NCBI GenBank assembly: GCA_946803715.1 | Contig: CAMPET010000001.1 | Coordinates: 851,378-880,983 of the forward strand | Direction of reading: 5' to 3' | From: Beroe ovata | Taxonomy: Eukaryota > Ctenophora > Nuda > Beroida > Beroidae | DNA: 29,606 bases | In this document: in pieces, positions 1 to 10,085 of the stretch | How positions within the stretch are numbered: the stretch's first letter is position 1 | Layout: every line of letters begins with the position of its first letter | The notes under the pieces: model-generated | Database searches by the model: none | What the model saw: the letters and a program-made list of their open reading frames with translations, nothing else | Told to the model about the DNA's origin: nothing | Made by a program: the position numbers and the translations under genes

Positions 1-152
1 ACATACAAACACAGACACACAAACACAGACACACAGTACACACATTACACAGACACACAGCACACACACAAACACATACACACAGTACAAACACACAGTA
101 CAAACACACAACACACACACAGACAGACACACAGACAGACACACACACATAC
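1..152. repeat. CA-rich microsatellite in an intron of the rod gene
   Basis: Nearly the whole stretch is imperfect ACAC / ACAGAC repeat. It lies immediately downstream of the donor of exon 16, so the transcribed strand reads as a GU-rich intron start. Nothing else is visible. Confidence 0.9.
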
Positions 153-481
153 CTTGGAGTCATCGTGTTTCTCTGGCACTGCTGAGGGAGCCACAGGTTC
201 TGCTTGTCCTACAGGCGTGGTCCTCTGCATATCGAATGTGTCCGCAGTAACAGAGACACCTGTAAAAATGTCATTACGTGGCAAAGATTTTCGCAATTCT
301 CCCTCATTATTTGTCTGTTACAATCATCGGAACGTCCGATTTACAGGAAGTTACTCATCGTGTTACGTTCTCACTCACCTAGTCCACTCTCATCCAGATC
401 TACCATTTCCATGGCAACCATGGGAAGAGAATCAGTGCTACCCTCCTCTATAGGTACAGTCTCCAAAACATCACCTCCTAG
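153..481 (-). CDS. Exons 15-16 of the coiled-coil gene: acidic, non-coiled region
   Basis: Exon 15 (481-379) follows a CCACAG acceptor and encodes an acidic, Gly-rich stretch beginning LGGDVLETVPIEEGSTDSLP. Exon 16 (259-153) follows a TTTACAG acceptor and encodes a Pro/Ala/Thr-rich stretch ending EKHDDSK. Phase 0 enters exon 15, phase 1 joins the two, and phase 0 leaves exon 16 at the donor GTATGT. The composition shows that the rod has ended and a disordered tail or linker begins. The intron after exon 16 is a CA/TG-rich low-complexity tract that runs to the window edge. Confidence 0.75.
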
Positions 482-3400
482 CTGTGGTGGAAAGTGGTGT
501 CAATCGTTCGGGGGAAAGTGGTGTCAATGGTTTGGAAAAGTAGTGCCAAACATGGGGTTTTCACAGGCGGTTTCAAATCAGTTTCTCGTCAGCTAACATC
601 GGACATGGTCTTTGCAATTCATTACACTCAACCGGAGCAATTGCATACACTGAGGAGCAACAATTACGGATCAATTGTAACAACAACAGCTGCTGGTTTA
701 GTCGGAGATCTATACAACTCAGTATGTACAGAGTGTATATATCACCCTCATGGTACCAGTGGTACCTACTACCTCTCTCTCAATGGAGGAAGGAGAAAAG
801 AGGGGGTAACAATGAAATATCCATTTTTTAACCGGGGGAAACAAAAAATATAAGCTCTCAAACATGGACACACTAATTACCATAAATGGGCATCACGTGA
901 CAATACCTGTCTACGGAGGGCCTCGTTTTCCCTGTTCAACGCCTCAAGTTTTTTGGCGTACTTCTTTGCATGCTCCCGCTGAACTCGTTCCATTCTCCTG
1001 TTGAGAGCTCGCAATTCATTCACCTCCTTTTCCTGGTGGATCGGGAACTCGATATGACCGTGCTGATCATGGGCTCGGAAATTAAAGTGACGTCACCAAG
1101 AAATATGTGACGTCACTATGCCGTACCTGCGCAGCAATCTCCTTGACATAATGAACTCTCTCCTCATCGAAACTAGGGGTACTCCTCAACAATTCCTCCA
1201 GATCAGCAAGTTGGGTTACTCTGTCGTTCAGTCCGACATCCAGGATCCTGACCTCGTCCTCCAACCAGTGTGTTAGATCTTCAAACATGTCCCTCTCGAG
1301 ATCTGAGATAGTGTGGGATGGGGGGTTTAAGGTTGAGGGAGCTGTGGGTGAGGGGAGGAAATGTATAGGGAAAAGTGAGGGAGGAGATAGTGAGGGATGG
1401 GTGGTTGAGGGAGCTGTGGGTGAGGGGTAAATGAGTAGGGAAAAGTGCGGGGAGATGTAGTGAGGGATTTGTGGGTGAGGGCGNGATAGTGAGGGATGGG
1501 TGGTTTAGGGAGCTGTGGGTGAGGGGAGAAATGTGTAGGGAAAAGTGAGGGAGGAGGGGTGACGGAAAGAAGGGAGTCAGCCAGTCGCGAGACACGAGCG
1601 TTTCATGTGGAAGAGAGCAAGGAAAAGAAGAGTGGGTGTTTGAGGAACAGTGTATGAGAGTCACAGAGAGAGGGGGGGGGGTGGATGTGAGAGATGGAGA
1701 GAATCCCACCTTTGATTTCTGGCTGATGTCCAATGGGTTCACAATCCTGTTCAATATCATCAATCCTATCCCGGATGGTCTGGTAATCATCCAAAATCTG
1801 CTCCTCCCGTTGCCGGTGATTTCTCAACTGCAAAGATTTCCCGTTAATAGTTAACCACAGAAAACAACCAGCTCAAGAGAACTCTCCGATAATGAAACTC
1901 AAATCTGTGTTCACTGCTGTAGGCGATTCTAAATCCGAATATATAACACGCAATATGGCAGTAATAACCTGATGGTTGAGTCTATCAGTTTCCTCCCTCA
2001 GTTGACAGTGGAGGTTGGCAATGATAATATCTCGTTTCTGTATCTCATCCACGAGGTCAGCATCCTCGTCTGACAGAGTATCCTTGAGCTCCTGCATGGA
2101 GTTATGGAGCTGCCCTCGTAACTCACGCTCCTTCTCCAGATCTCTGGGGAATGTGGGCGTCAGGGGGGATACCCACAGAAATCAATACAATTTATGATAG
2201 GGTGTGGTACAGTCAATATCGCATTGTTGCCATGACAACTATGAGTATCAATTGTTGCCATGACAACTGATTCTCACTTGTTGCTGTCCTTCAGTTCCTC
2301 CAGCAGATCCTCTATCCTCCTATCAGGGAGCGTGGTACCAGGGACTCCCTTACTCTTCAGATCATCGAGTTCTTTCTGCAGGGCTTGATTGTCTGCCCTC
2401 AGTTTCTGATTGTGAGCAATGATTTCCCGCTGCTTGAACCGGGCTCGTTCTAGATTAGTCTTCGCATCTGCGAGAGAGACATACTCAGTGTGAAATGGTA
2501 AGAAGTGCGGTGAGCGGTTCCTGTCGTGAATGGTGTGGATATCCACCTGACACCCCAACTCGGACTCTAACTAACCTGTGAGAGTTGCTTTCAGCTGGCG
2601 GATCATATCCGACTTCTTCTCCGAATCTGCCACAATATCCCTCTTGTCCTGAGTAATGGCATTCCTCAGCTCAGCAATCTTAGCCTCATCGATGCGTCTC
2701 TGCTTCTTCTCCCAGTCCAGCTCTGCCTCCAGCTTATCCAACTCGTCGAGGTCCTTGAGCTTATCGTTCATGGACTCGATCACAGCATCCCGCTCCTGGA
2801 CCTCTGCTATCAGATCAGCAGTGTCCTTATCGATGTACGATTTGAGGTCCTTGTACTGATTCTTGAGCTTGTTCCTCTCCTCTCTCTCCCGTTCCATTTC
2901 CTTGAGGAGTTGCTCGTACTTCTCCTTGGAGACACCAAGCTCAGGGAGCGCCTCACTTGGGTTGTTGAGATGCTCCTGGAGTTGCTCCTTCAGCTGCTCA
3001 ACATCCTCTTTCAACTTCTCATTCTCTGTGGAGGAGAGGGAGGGGGTGTTACTTGGTATCCGAGTATGATGTAAATATGTGATGAGATTTGACAGAGATT
3101 GGTTATCATTGGATGCAGGAGCACTGCTGCAGCACAGCTATATTAGCACATACAAAATAAACTTGACACAACTCACTCGTCAATATAGATCGTAACAACA
3201 TTGATCACTCTCCAAATGTACATACATCAATATTGAGACACTATAATAGATGCAGATAATAAACTACCAAATAAGGTAGTTGTTGTTCACAGAGGACAGA
3301 CAAGAAGGCAAGCCCTGATCTATAATCGGTGGCTCTGCTGCACCAAATATGAACCACGATGATTTTGCACTATGATTTTGATATAAATGATAGAAGACTT

Positions 3401-6400
3401 ACACCGTGTATAATTTGTTCAACTCAATGTACTTATGGAGGGAAAGGAATGTATTGTACAATTAAGCTGTTTTTGGGCACTGAGCAGTGAGCATTCACGA
3501 GCAGTGACAAGTCGATCACTTATAGAAATACCACACCCACTTTGTGACAGATTCTGGAAACGGAAATCGTGATTCGTGAGTCTGTCAGAAGGTGAATATT
3601 ATTGAATACACGAAAACCTTACCTTCTGCAGTGGCTGGAATCCAGTGCTGCTGCAAGAGAAACAGAGCAGCCCTATAACAACAACTAGTAATTACTCACC
3701 AAGGAAGAGGTCATCTTGTTTTGTTTGATGGAGGTATTCCTTATCTTCCATTGCTCTCTTCAACTGGTTAATCTTCCTCTCCTTCGCCTCTATCTCCTCT
3801 AGAAGCTCTTTCTGAGCGTCATCAACAGCTTCCTTGATCTGTGAAGAATAACGTCTGAATAGACTTCCCAGTAGATACAAGATAAGCTGTGAAGGGACAA
3901 GATAAGCTAACTAACTAACTCTAAGATAACTCTAAGATAAGCTCTAAGATAAGCTAACTCTATGACAATAGATTTGAATGTTTAGGTACGGGTATAAGAA
4001 AGAGTGTAAAGTATAATAACGGCTGTGATGGAGGTAACGATTACCGATTGTGTACACTGTACATAGTGATGTGGTATATCATCGGAGTTAATTGTAGACT
4101 GATATCATATCGGATTACAGACAGCCATGGACACTGGACATGGCTACATTTGGAGATTATTCCCCCAGGTAAAGACTCAGTATTTCCAAACTATGTTATT
4201 CAACTGCAATGTTGGATTATCACGGATATGAAGCTAGCTTCTCATAGTTATGAAGCTTGGATGATCATGTTCCACAGTACCTCAAATTTAATTGAAGTTT
4301 GCAGGTTTAATAACCCCCATATTAATCAGTAGTAGATTTGATGAGTTTTAACATTCCCTAATAAGGTACTAGATTTGATAAGTTTCATCAACACCTCCCT
4401 CCAGTGTCCACTACCCCTCCTACCTCCTCGAGTTGGGAGACAAGGTCCTCTTTATCCCTCTTAGCCTCCTCCAGATCAGTCTTAGCTTGCACGAGCACAT
4501 CATCAAACACATCATCAGTGTTGATTCCCTTCTCGTCAAGTACTATCTTGAATGCCATGATGTCCCGTGCACTCTGGATAGGGTGCAAATTTCGTATCAT
4601 GAACCGGAAAAAGCTAAATAGGCTAGGGCCCTCTTGAGGTGTCTAAAAGAGCGTTGCCCACCCCTACTCTCCAATTACAGCGCTACAAAGTTCTTGCTAT
4701 AATAATTTGTAGAGGAGAAGAAAAACTGTCACCTACCGCTCTAAGCTGATCCTCGAGTTCATCAACTTGGCTGTTCAGCTTCTCACATTCCTCCAGCAGT
4801 CTCTCTTCCTTGTCACTGGCCTTGTCTCTTTCCTCCACTGCTTGAACCAACTTGTCCTTGACCTCGGCAATGTCTTCTTTCAGAGCATCGATTTCATCAT
4901 CCCTCTTCTCAACCTGGATTTGGGAAGAGGTTTCATTTTGTATGGGTTATTCAGACTAAAAGTTAAAACCCTGATCTTAATAATCTTAGTAATTTGATGA
5001 CATGAGTGCCATGAAAAAAAACATTTTTCTGACCAAACTCTATTACCTCTTTCAGAAGAACTACGTTTTCATCATTAACAAGATCCTGTAGTTCTATAAA
5101 CCTCTCTTTCAGCTTCTTCCTCTTGTAGGTTTCCTTCTTGAGGTCCTCTTTCAGTTGTGCGTTTTCCTGCAGCATAGCATACTGATCCACATTAGAAAAA
5201 ACTGGTATAAGGCATGGGGTTGTAATACTCGAACTTGGCTCAACTCCAATTATTACAGAATACTGATAACGTGTGATAAAACTAAACTGTGGTCGGAGAA
5301 CAGGAAAAGAGGAGTGTATAATACAGAATACAATTTGAAACAAAGTCACAGCATGCGTCACCACTGAGGGCACACCAAATAATATATATCGTGCGCTACA
5401 CGTTATGATGTGTGGCAAAGACTCTAGAACAACAAGCAAGACATAATAAAAGGTGCAAAATGCATACAATGTTGTCGTATATTATGAGTGATAATATGTT
5501 GCATGTTTGTGATACTAGTGAGGTGGCACAAACAGTTATCAATAACAAACAAGGATCTAAATATCCATAGTTTGGCGGAGACCACGCCCTAAATATCTGT
5601 ATCGCAGTTCGATGTGTGAACGCCAGAATTCAGATGAAAATCGGTGAACTGATATAAACAAAGATCGAGGGATCAAACGTCTTATTGCATGGGAATGACT
5701 GTTTACATTGTTACAACGATAGTCAGAACAGACTATGCTGCGACAAAGGCTTATATAAGATGATGCAACAAAATTACATTAACATCACTGAGGTGTTCAC
5801 AAGGTTAATTTCCCAGGCTCAGATCATGCCATTTGCATTTATTTTAATATCATCCCCAGTAGATTAAACATCAACTAACCTATCTCAACACGAAGGTTTA
5901 TTAAGGTGCTGGTTAAATCGGGACTATAGCGGATGATGACCTAAGCAATCTCTTCATTTCCCACGGATTTAAAACCTTTCCCCCCCCCCGCTGTTTACAG
6001 TTAGATCACTGCGTGCAAGATTTCTTACCTTTTCCAAGTTATCGACCTTATCGTCAGTTTCGTATTTGGTTGCACTGAATCCTCTCAGCTGAGCCTTGAG
6101 GAAGATGATCTCCTCGTCCCCGAGATCTCGCTCTCTCCTCAGTGCATTGATCAGTTCGTCAACCTCCTCCTGAGCCTCAGCTCTCTGCTTCTCCAACTGG
6201 TCAACTACAAACAAGAAGGGAGGTGAGGTTGAAGTTGAGACATCAAGAACACCAGATATTAAATGTGTATAAAATGCTAGGTAGTAAAGTGTGACACTTG
6301 TAACTTTTTTAAACTGAAAAGTTACCCGTTGCTCTGAAGCGTCGTCTCTCTTCCTCTAGAATGAGATGTGAGCCAAAAACATGGGTGTGGGATTGATCTG

Positions 6401-9400
6401 GCATGCTGGCCGATGAGGAGGGGGGAGTGGTGTTGTTCTTGCTAAGTAGGAGTGTGTCTAGAACTCTTGCAAACTGAAATAGGATTGTCATAATTTCCCG
6501 CCAAAAATAAAAAATTTGAGCTGAAGGCAACCTTCACGCTGATTTATAACCAAATTTGATATGTGGTAGCTCTGTGCACTTACATTCCTCTTTAATTATG
6601 AACAACAGTCACGAAACAGATTATAAAACAAAACAATTATTTTCAATGCGAAGTGGCCACAGTGATCTCATATTCTAGGCTATATAATTAAACAAAGGGA
6701 CCACCATAGGTATTACGTAGAAAACCGTAGAGTACGCCAAAAGGTAATTCGATGCCCTTTCAACCAATCCCCAGGATTTTGTGTATAATCCGATTAGCCC
6801 TATGTGTTCAAACTCGGGGCGAGCTGTAATCGAACAATGCCATCACAGCTCTATTGTGACTCCAGTCCAGTGACACAGTGTGTGGAATGGACTGCATGGC
6901 ACACAAGTGTGTCACTGTTTCATAATGCTCTGCAGCCAGGTTCTAAATATAGCACACCATCTATTGTTGTTCATGAGCCCATATCATAGATAGACAATAA
7001 TATTAGCCTAAAGGGCGGACAATGTGAACCTCACCTTATCATGCAGTGATCTACCACCAGAACAATCCTCCTCTAGGTGAACAAGATGGAGCAACATCAG
7101 GACTTTCTGATACAGCACACCATCCCGCCCCCACACTCTACCTTCTGCTTCTGTCAAAGTCTTGATAACTTCTTCCCTCTCCTCAGCGTCCTCCTCAATA
7201 AGCACTGATGCCATGTCAAGGAGTGTTGTCAGGGTGAACTTCGTGTGTCTGTTGAACTGTTGAAGGAGGTTTTTCAGTCTACTACTCAGCACAGTCAGGA
7301 CATTCCTATTGGCACTGCAGCATGGACAGGCAGTGAAGTCACACGATGGACTTTTGATTGGTTCTGCACAGGTTGCTAGGAGACGGTGAAGACTGTACTT
7401 GCTGAGGAGAGAGGTTTCTGCTTCTCTGATTACTGTAGCTCGATGTAGCGTGGCTCTCCGAACCCGAGGGAATCTCTCAAAACATGATATTTCGTGTTCT
7501 GAGCGGAAGAAAACTTCGTGACCAGCTAGCTTCCTGGCGTATAGGAAGTGAGCACCGAAACTAGAAAGAGTGGTTTGCTTTGTCTCTGGAGGGGGCACAG
7601 AACCAGTTGAAGGGGTGGTAGTTACAGGGACAGAGGGAGACGATTCGACATGTTTTATCTCCTCAAACACGACACCGATCAGCTCATGATTAGCTTCTTC
7701 ATCAGACCCTTCAGAAGATTCAGAAGATGTTTCCGGGGCAGAATCTACTGAACTGGTCTGGCCAACTAATTCTTTGTCCGTTTGACAGTCTGTGGAGCTT
7801 GGAATGGTTTTGAGAGAATAGTTAAATGTTCTTCTACTTTCACGAGTATCACTTAGAACTTGTAATCGAAGTGAAATTCGTTCTGGGATTTCATCTACTT
7901 TTTCAGTCTTGAATGAGGTCTGTTTCATGAGCTCAACCTTGTGACTGACAGATGCGATTCTCGCTTCCATTTCTGCTGAGATCTCACAAACCTCATCCTC
8001 CACACCTTCCTCCCTAGAGTTGGATGAGCCAGACTTCACTCTCCTTCTTCTGACCACTGGCCTCGGAGAAGGACTGATTGTTGTGAATGATTCTTCCCGG
8101 GCTGGTTTCGACCTCACTTTAGCAGGGTTCTTTTCATTTGACTGCAGCCTGCGCCCCGTTCTCAGGATAAATTCTACCTCTTCTGGAGGATACTCCTCTA
8201 ACAGGAGATTCTTCAGGGCTTGCCAAGGAATCGAGTTCTGGACCGGTAGTTGGATCGTCCTGAAGTCTCGGATAAAGGCCACATCTCGGATTATTCTCTG
8301 AAGTATCTCTGTATCTATCACATGCTGCAATGGAAGTCGGCTGGATCTGGGCATCTCCCCACTCTCCTCAGATATGAACTGTTTGAGACTATCTATCGCC
8401 TCACACAGCTCCATGTTGCCCGCATCTTCAACACTAGGGAGTGTATTCTGGCAGAAGTTGATGATATCAGTGAGCTCTTCAGTGATGTGAGATGGCATCT
8501 CACATGTTGACACCAAGCTAAGAACCATCTCAATTGCCTTTGCATCATCCTTTATCCCTGTACTTTCTATCAATAGTCTGTACGAAGCTTCAAGCTCATC
8601 TCCAGTTTTAGCCACCAGCAGATGCTTAGCTGTCTCTAGAATGATGATATCACTCTCGGTGAGTTTCTTTTTCCTCTTCACTTCTTCAGAAGATGTAGAA
8701 TAGTCCTCCTTATCGAGGAAAGTTTCAAGGTCTTGACACAGGGACAAGATATTTTCACCGCTGTTTGAGTGCATGATCTGTAACGCTGTCTCAAGTACCA
8801 CACTATTGCGTGAACTTTTCATAGAACCACCATCAATTCCGACATCAAATGACCGCAGAGCTTCAGGAACATCTGGTTCCATTTCGTCTGGCGTCTGAAC
8901 AGAAGCCTCGGCATAAATAGAAGGCAAAGTCGAACCTGGGTCGACCACGATCTGAGAAATGTTGATAGGAATGGAAGCGGTAGTCTGTTCAAGTTCCATA
9001 ACGTCCTCCTGATCACTCATTGTAAGACTGATGTCTGATTGTTGGACTGGCGGTTGAGCTTCCCCGACTTCTGAATCTGATGTAGACGAAGAAGAACTGG
9101 ATGAAGAAGAAGAACTGGATGAAGATGAAGAACTGGATGAAGAGGGCGATCTCGATGTTTTCTTCTCGTCACAAGACACAATGTCTCTCCCAGCTTCATC
9201 TGAAGAATTACAGTCCTCATCCTCTGAAACTTCTTGTATGTCAGGTGGAAGTGCAATGGGAGATGACACTTTCCTCAATGACTGATCACTGTGAAACTTC
9301 TCCTCGTACTCCTCCTCTGAGGTTGTCTCGAAGGATACTCTATCCAACGCGACATAGGAAGTTGCCGAGAAGTTTTCAACCTCCTCGTGCTCTATCATTG

Positions 9401-10085
9401 AGCCCGCATCGCTCGACTCCCCTTCTGATTTCGTAGGTGACGGAGGGCTGGTTATACTGATCTCTGCTGGATCGAAATGGTCAGCCACGGAGGCAGCTTC
9501 TCCATCCAATATCGAGTCATCATCTTCAGTTGGGAAGGATAACCGTAGGTATGACTTGTATGATTCTTGTACGGAAGTTTCATGCTCACTATGCTCGACT
9601 AGAGAACGCATGGAGCCCGATAGGCTAGCGTCGCTGGCGGACGTCGAGAAACGGTTTATGTTCACTTTGTATGAAAACGTTTGGCATTGATCCGACATTA
9701 TCGACTGATCATCATCGGAGTTAAAGGAATCTCTGCTGCCCGCGGTACCAAACAACAAACTGGACGGAGAATTGTAAATTTGATGATGATCATTACCATA
9801 CCACAAGCCGGAAGAGGAAAGGTCCGTTACATTATCATGGGTACACTCAGTTGTGCCCCTTTGATACTGGTGTGATGGCAAGGGAGACAGATCATTTGGT
9901 GGTGGCGGTGACTGAAGTTCACTGCCACATGATGGTACAGAATGAGCAATTACAATCGGAGTGGCGTCGGGAGGGCTGGAGGTGCAGGGGGCGGCGTTGC
10001 ACGTTGTTGAGGGCGGAGAAGATGGGTTCGATAGTGGGGTTAGGATACCACGGATTCTGCTTAGCTTAACATCCAGACTGGTCAT
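153..10085 (-). CDS. Long Ser-rich, coiled-coil protein gene (3' end outside window)
   Basis: I do not recognise this gene family. Exons, read on the minus strand, are 10085-7035, 6473-6326, 6204-6029, 5181-5047, 4913-4737, 4573-4424, 3838-3700, 3634-3623 (microexon, tentative), 3025-2576, 2467-2278, 2143-1969, 1827-1710, 1302-1127, 1062-907, 481-379 and 259-153. Every junction is GT-AG and the phases agree across all of them, giving 1821 codons without a stop. The ATG at 10085 is favoured because an in-frame TAG lies two codons upstream. The N-terminal 1017 residues are low-complexity and acidic/Ser-rich; the rest is rich in Glu, Lys, Leu, Asp and Arg and reads as a coiled-coil rod. The last exon ends at a good donor (GTATGT), so the gene continues past position 1. 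Two acceptors are uncertain: exon 4 (5181, or 12 codons later) and exon 14 (1062 or 1032). A scaffold, cytoskeletal or ciliary role is possible but is inference only. Confidence 0.85.
907..3025 (-). CDS. Rod segment II of the coiled-coil gene (exons 9-14)
   Basis: Exon 9 (3025-2576) is the largest rod exon, 149 codons of almost pure coiled coil (starting ENEKLKEDVEQLKEQL), with a single Pro-containing break at LNNPSEALPELG. Exon 10 (2467-2278) ends in a short Pro/Gly break (KGVPGTTLPDRR) and then a Glu/Leu helix. Exon 11 (2143-1969), exon 12 (1827-1710), exon 13 (1302-1127) and exon 14 (1062-907) continue the charged helical pattern. Exon 14 begins in a short non-helical stretch if the 1062 acceptor is used, or directly at EKEVNELRALNRR if the 1032 acceptor is used. 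These exons cover residues about 1330-1751. The intron between exons 12 and 13 carries a G-rich minisatellite, and the intron between exons 13 and 14 is only 64 or 94 nt long. Confidence 0.85.
1315..1560. repeat. G-rich minisatellite in the intron between exons 12 and 13
   Basis: Four units start with GGGATG or GGGATT at 1315, 1394, 1464 and 1493, with lengths of about 79, 70, 29 and 67 bp. Full units share the order GGTT, AGGGAGCTGTGGGTGAGGGG, a GAAATG-type segment, TAGGGAAAAGTG and a GGAG/GATAGTGA end. The third unit has lost its middle. There is one undetermined base at 1484. The G-rich strand is the template strand of the rod gene. Confidence 0.85.
3026..3699 (-). other. Intron(s) between exons 7 and 9 of the rod gene
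   Basis: Apart from the candidate 12-nt microexon at 3623-3634, no coding signal, repeat or RNA gene is visible in this 674-nt stretch. Confidence 0.7.
3623..3634 (-). CDS. Candidate 12-nt microexon of the coiled-coil gene
   Basis: On the minus strand the sequence reads TTCCAG / CCACTGCAGAAG / GTAAGG. A consensus acceptor and a consensus donor therefore flank 12 nt, which insert four residues (Ala-Thr-Ala-Glu) without changing the phase between exon 7 and exon 9. The alternative is direct splicing from exon 7 to exon 9, which is also in frame, so this could be a cassette microexon or a chance match. There is no transcript evidence. Confidence 0.4.
3700..3838 (-). CDS. Exon 7 of the coiled-coil gene
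   Basis: This exon follows a CTTCACAG acceptor and ends at G/GTGAGT. It encodes residues 1280-1325, beginning IKEAVDDAQKELLEEIEAKE, with strong heptad character. It leaves phase 1, which fits the next large exon (3025-2576) both with and without the 12-nt microexon between them. Confidence 0.88.
3879..3960. repeat. AGATAA-rich degenerate tandem repeat
   Basis: Several copies of AGATAAGCT / CTAAGATAA occur within about 80 bp of intron 6 of the rod gene. They contain a cluster of WGATAR-like hexamers. Simple-sequence expansion is the plain explanation; a GATA-factor binding cluster cannot be told apart from it by sequence alone. Confidence 0.6.
4424..6473 (-). CDS. Rod segment I of the coiled-coil gene (exons 2-6)
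   Basis: Exon 2 (6473-6326) follows a TTTCAG acceptor and encodes a Ser/Pro-rich linker that turns into a Glu/Arg-rich helix (LILEEERRRFRAT). Exon 3 (6204-6029) encodes an uninterrupted Glu/Leu/Arg helix. Exon 4 (5181-5047) and exon 5 (4913-4737) encode Lys/Glu-rich helices joined as LLKE/VEKRD. Exon 6 (4573-4424) contains a less charged patch (RDIMAFKIVLDEKGINTDD) before returning to coiled coil. Introns 4, 5 and 6 have clean donors (GTAATA, GTAGGT, GTAGGA), and intron 3 uses GTAAGA. Residues 1018-1279 of the model are encoded here. Two copies of the internal repeat described in the findings begin in this segment. Confidence 0.85.
5182..6028 (-). other. Intron 3 of the rod gene
   Basis: This 847-nt intron lies between the donor GTAAGA (6028-6023) and the acceptor next to 5181. 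It is AT-rich. No mobile element, conserved RNA motif or additional exon is recognised. Confidence 0.7.
6474..7034 (-). other. Intron 1 of the rod gene
   Basis: This 561-nt intron joins the very large first exon (donor GTGAGG) to exon 2 (acceptor TTTCAG). No recognisable element is seen in it. Confidence 0.75.
7035..10085 (-). CDS. Exon 1 of the rod gene: 1017-residue disordered N-terminal region
   Basis: A single exon starts MTSLDVKLSRIRGIL and ends HDK at the donor GTGAGG (7034-7029). Residues 1-330 are Ser/Pro/Asp/Glu-rich with a serine tract near residues 313-333. Residues around 430-590 contain several predicted helices rich in Leu and Glu. Another basic and Ser-rich stretch follows. 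A Cys cluster lies at about residues 906, 915, 920, 922 and 923 (spacing C-x8-C-x4-C-x-C-C), followed by a helical Leu-rich segment up to the exon end. The Cys spacing could bind metal, but it matches no zinc-finger family known to me and no clear His partners are seen. The exon is about 20 times longer than most other exons in the gene, which could reflect a retroposed or fused origin, or simply an intron-poor disordered region. No signal peptide or membrane segment is apparent. Confidence 0.85.
9085..9145 (-). repeat. In-frame 18-bp minisatellite encoding a serine tract
   Basis: On the plus strand GAACTGG recurs at 9094, 9112 and 9130, exactly 18 bp apart, within GAAGAA/GATGAA context. On the coding strand the unit is six serine codons of mixed type, so the tract of more than 20 serines grew by expansion of an 18-bp unit and not by slippage of one codon. 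Confidence 0.8.

Noticed and set aside
154-853. Overlapping plus-strand open frames of 99-130 codons
   Set aside because: They run antisense to rod-gene exons 15-16 and through non-coding DNA, have no recognisable domains, and the minus-strand splicing with consistent phases explains the region better.
9101-9436. Plus-strand frame antisense to the serine tract (111 codons)
   Set aside because: It is the complementary reading of exon 1 low-complexity DNA and shows no independent coding evidence.
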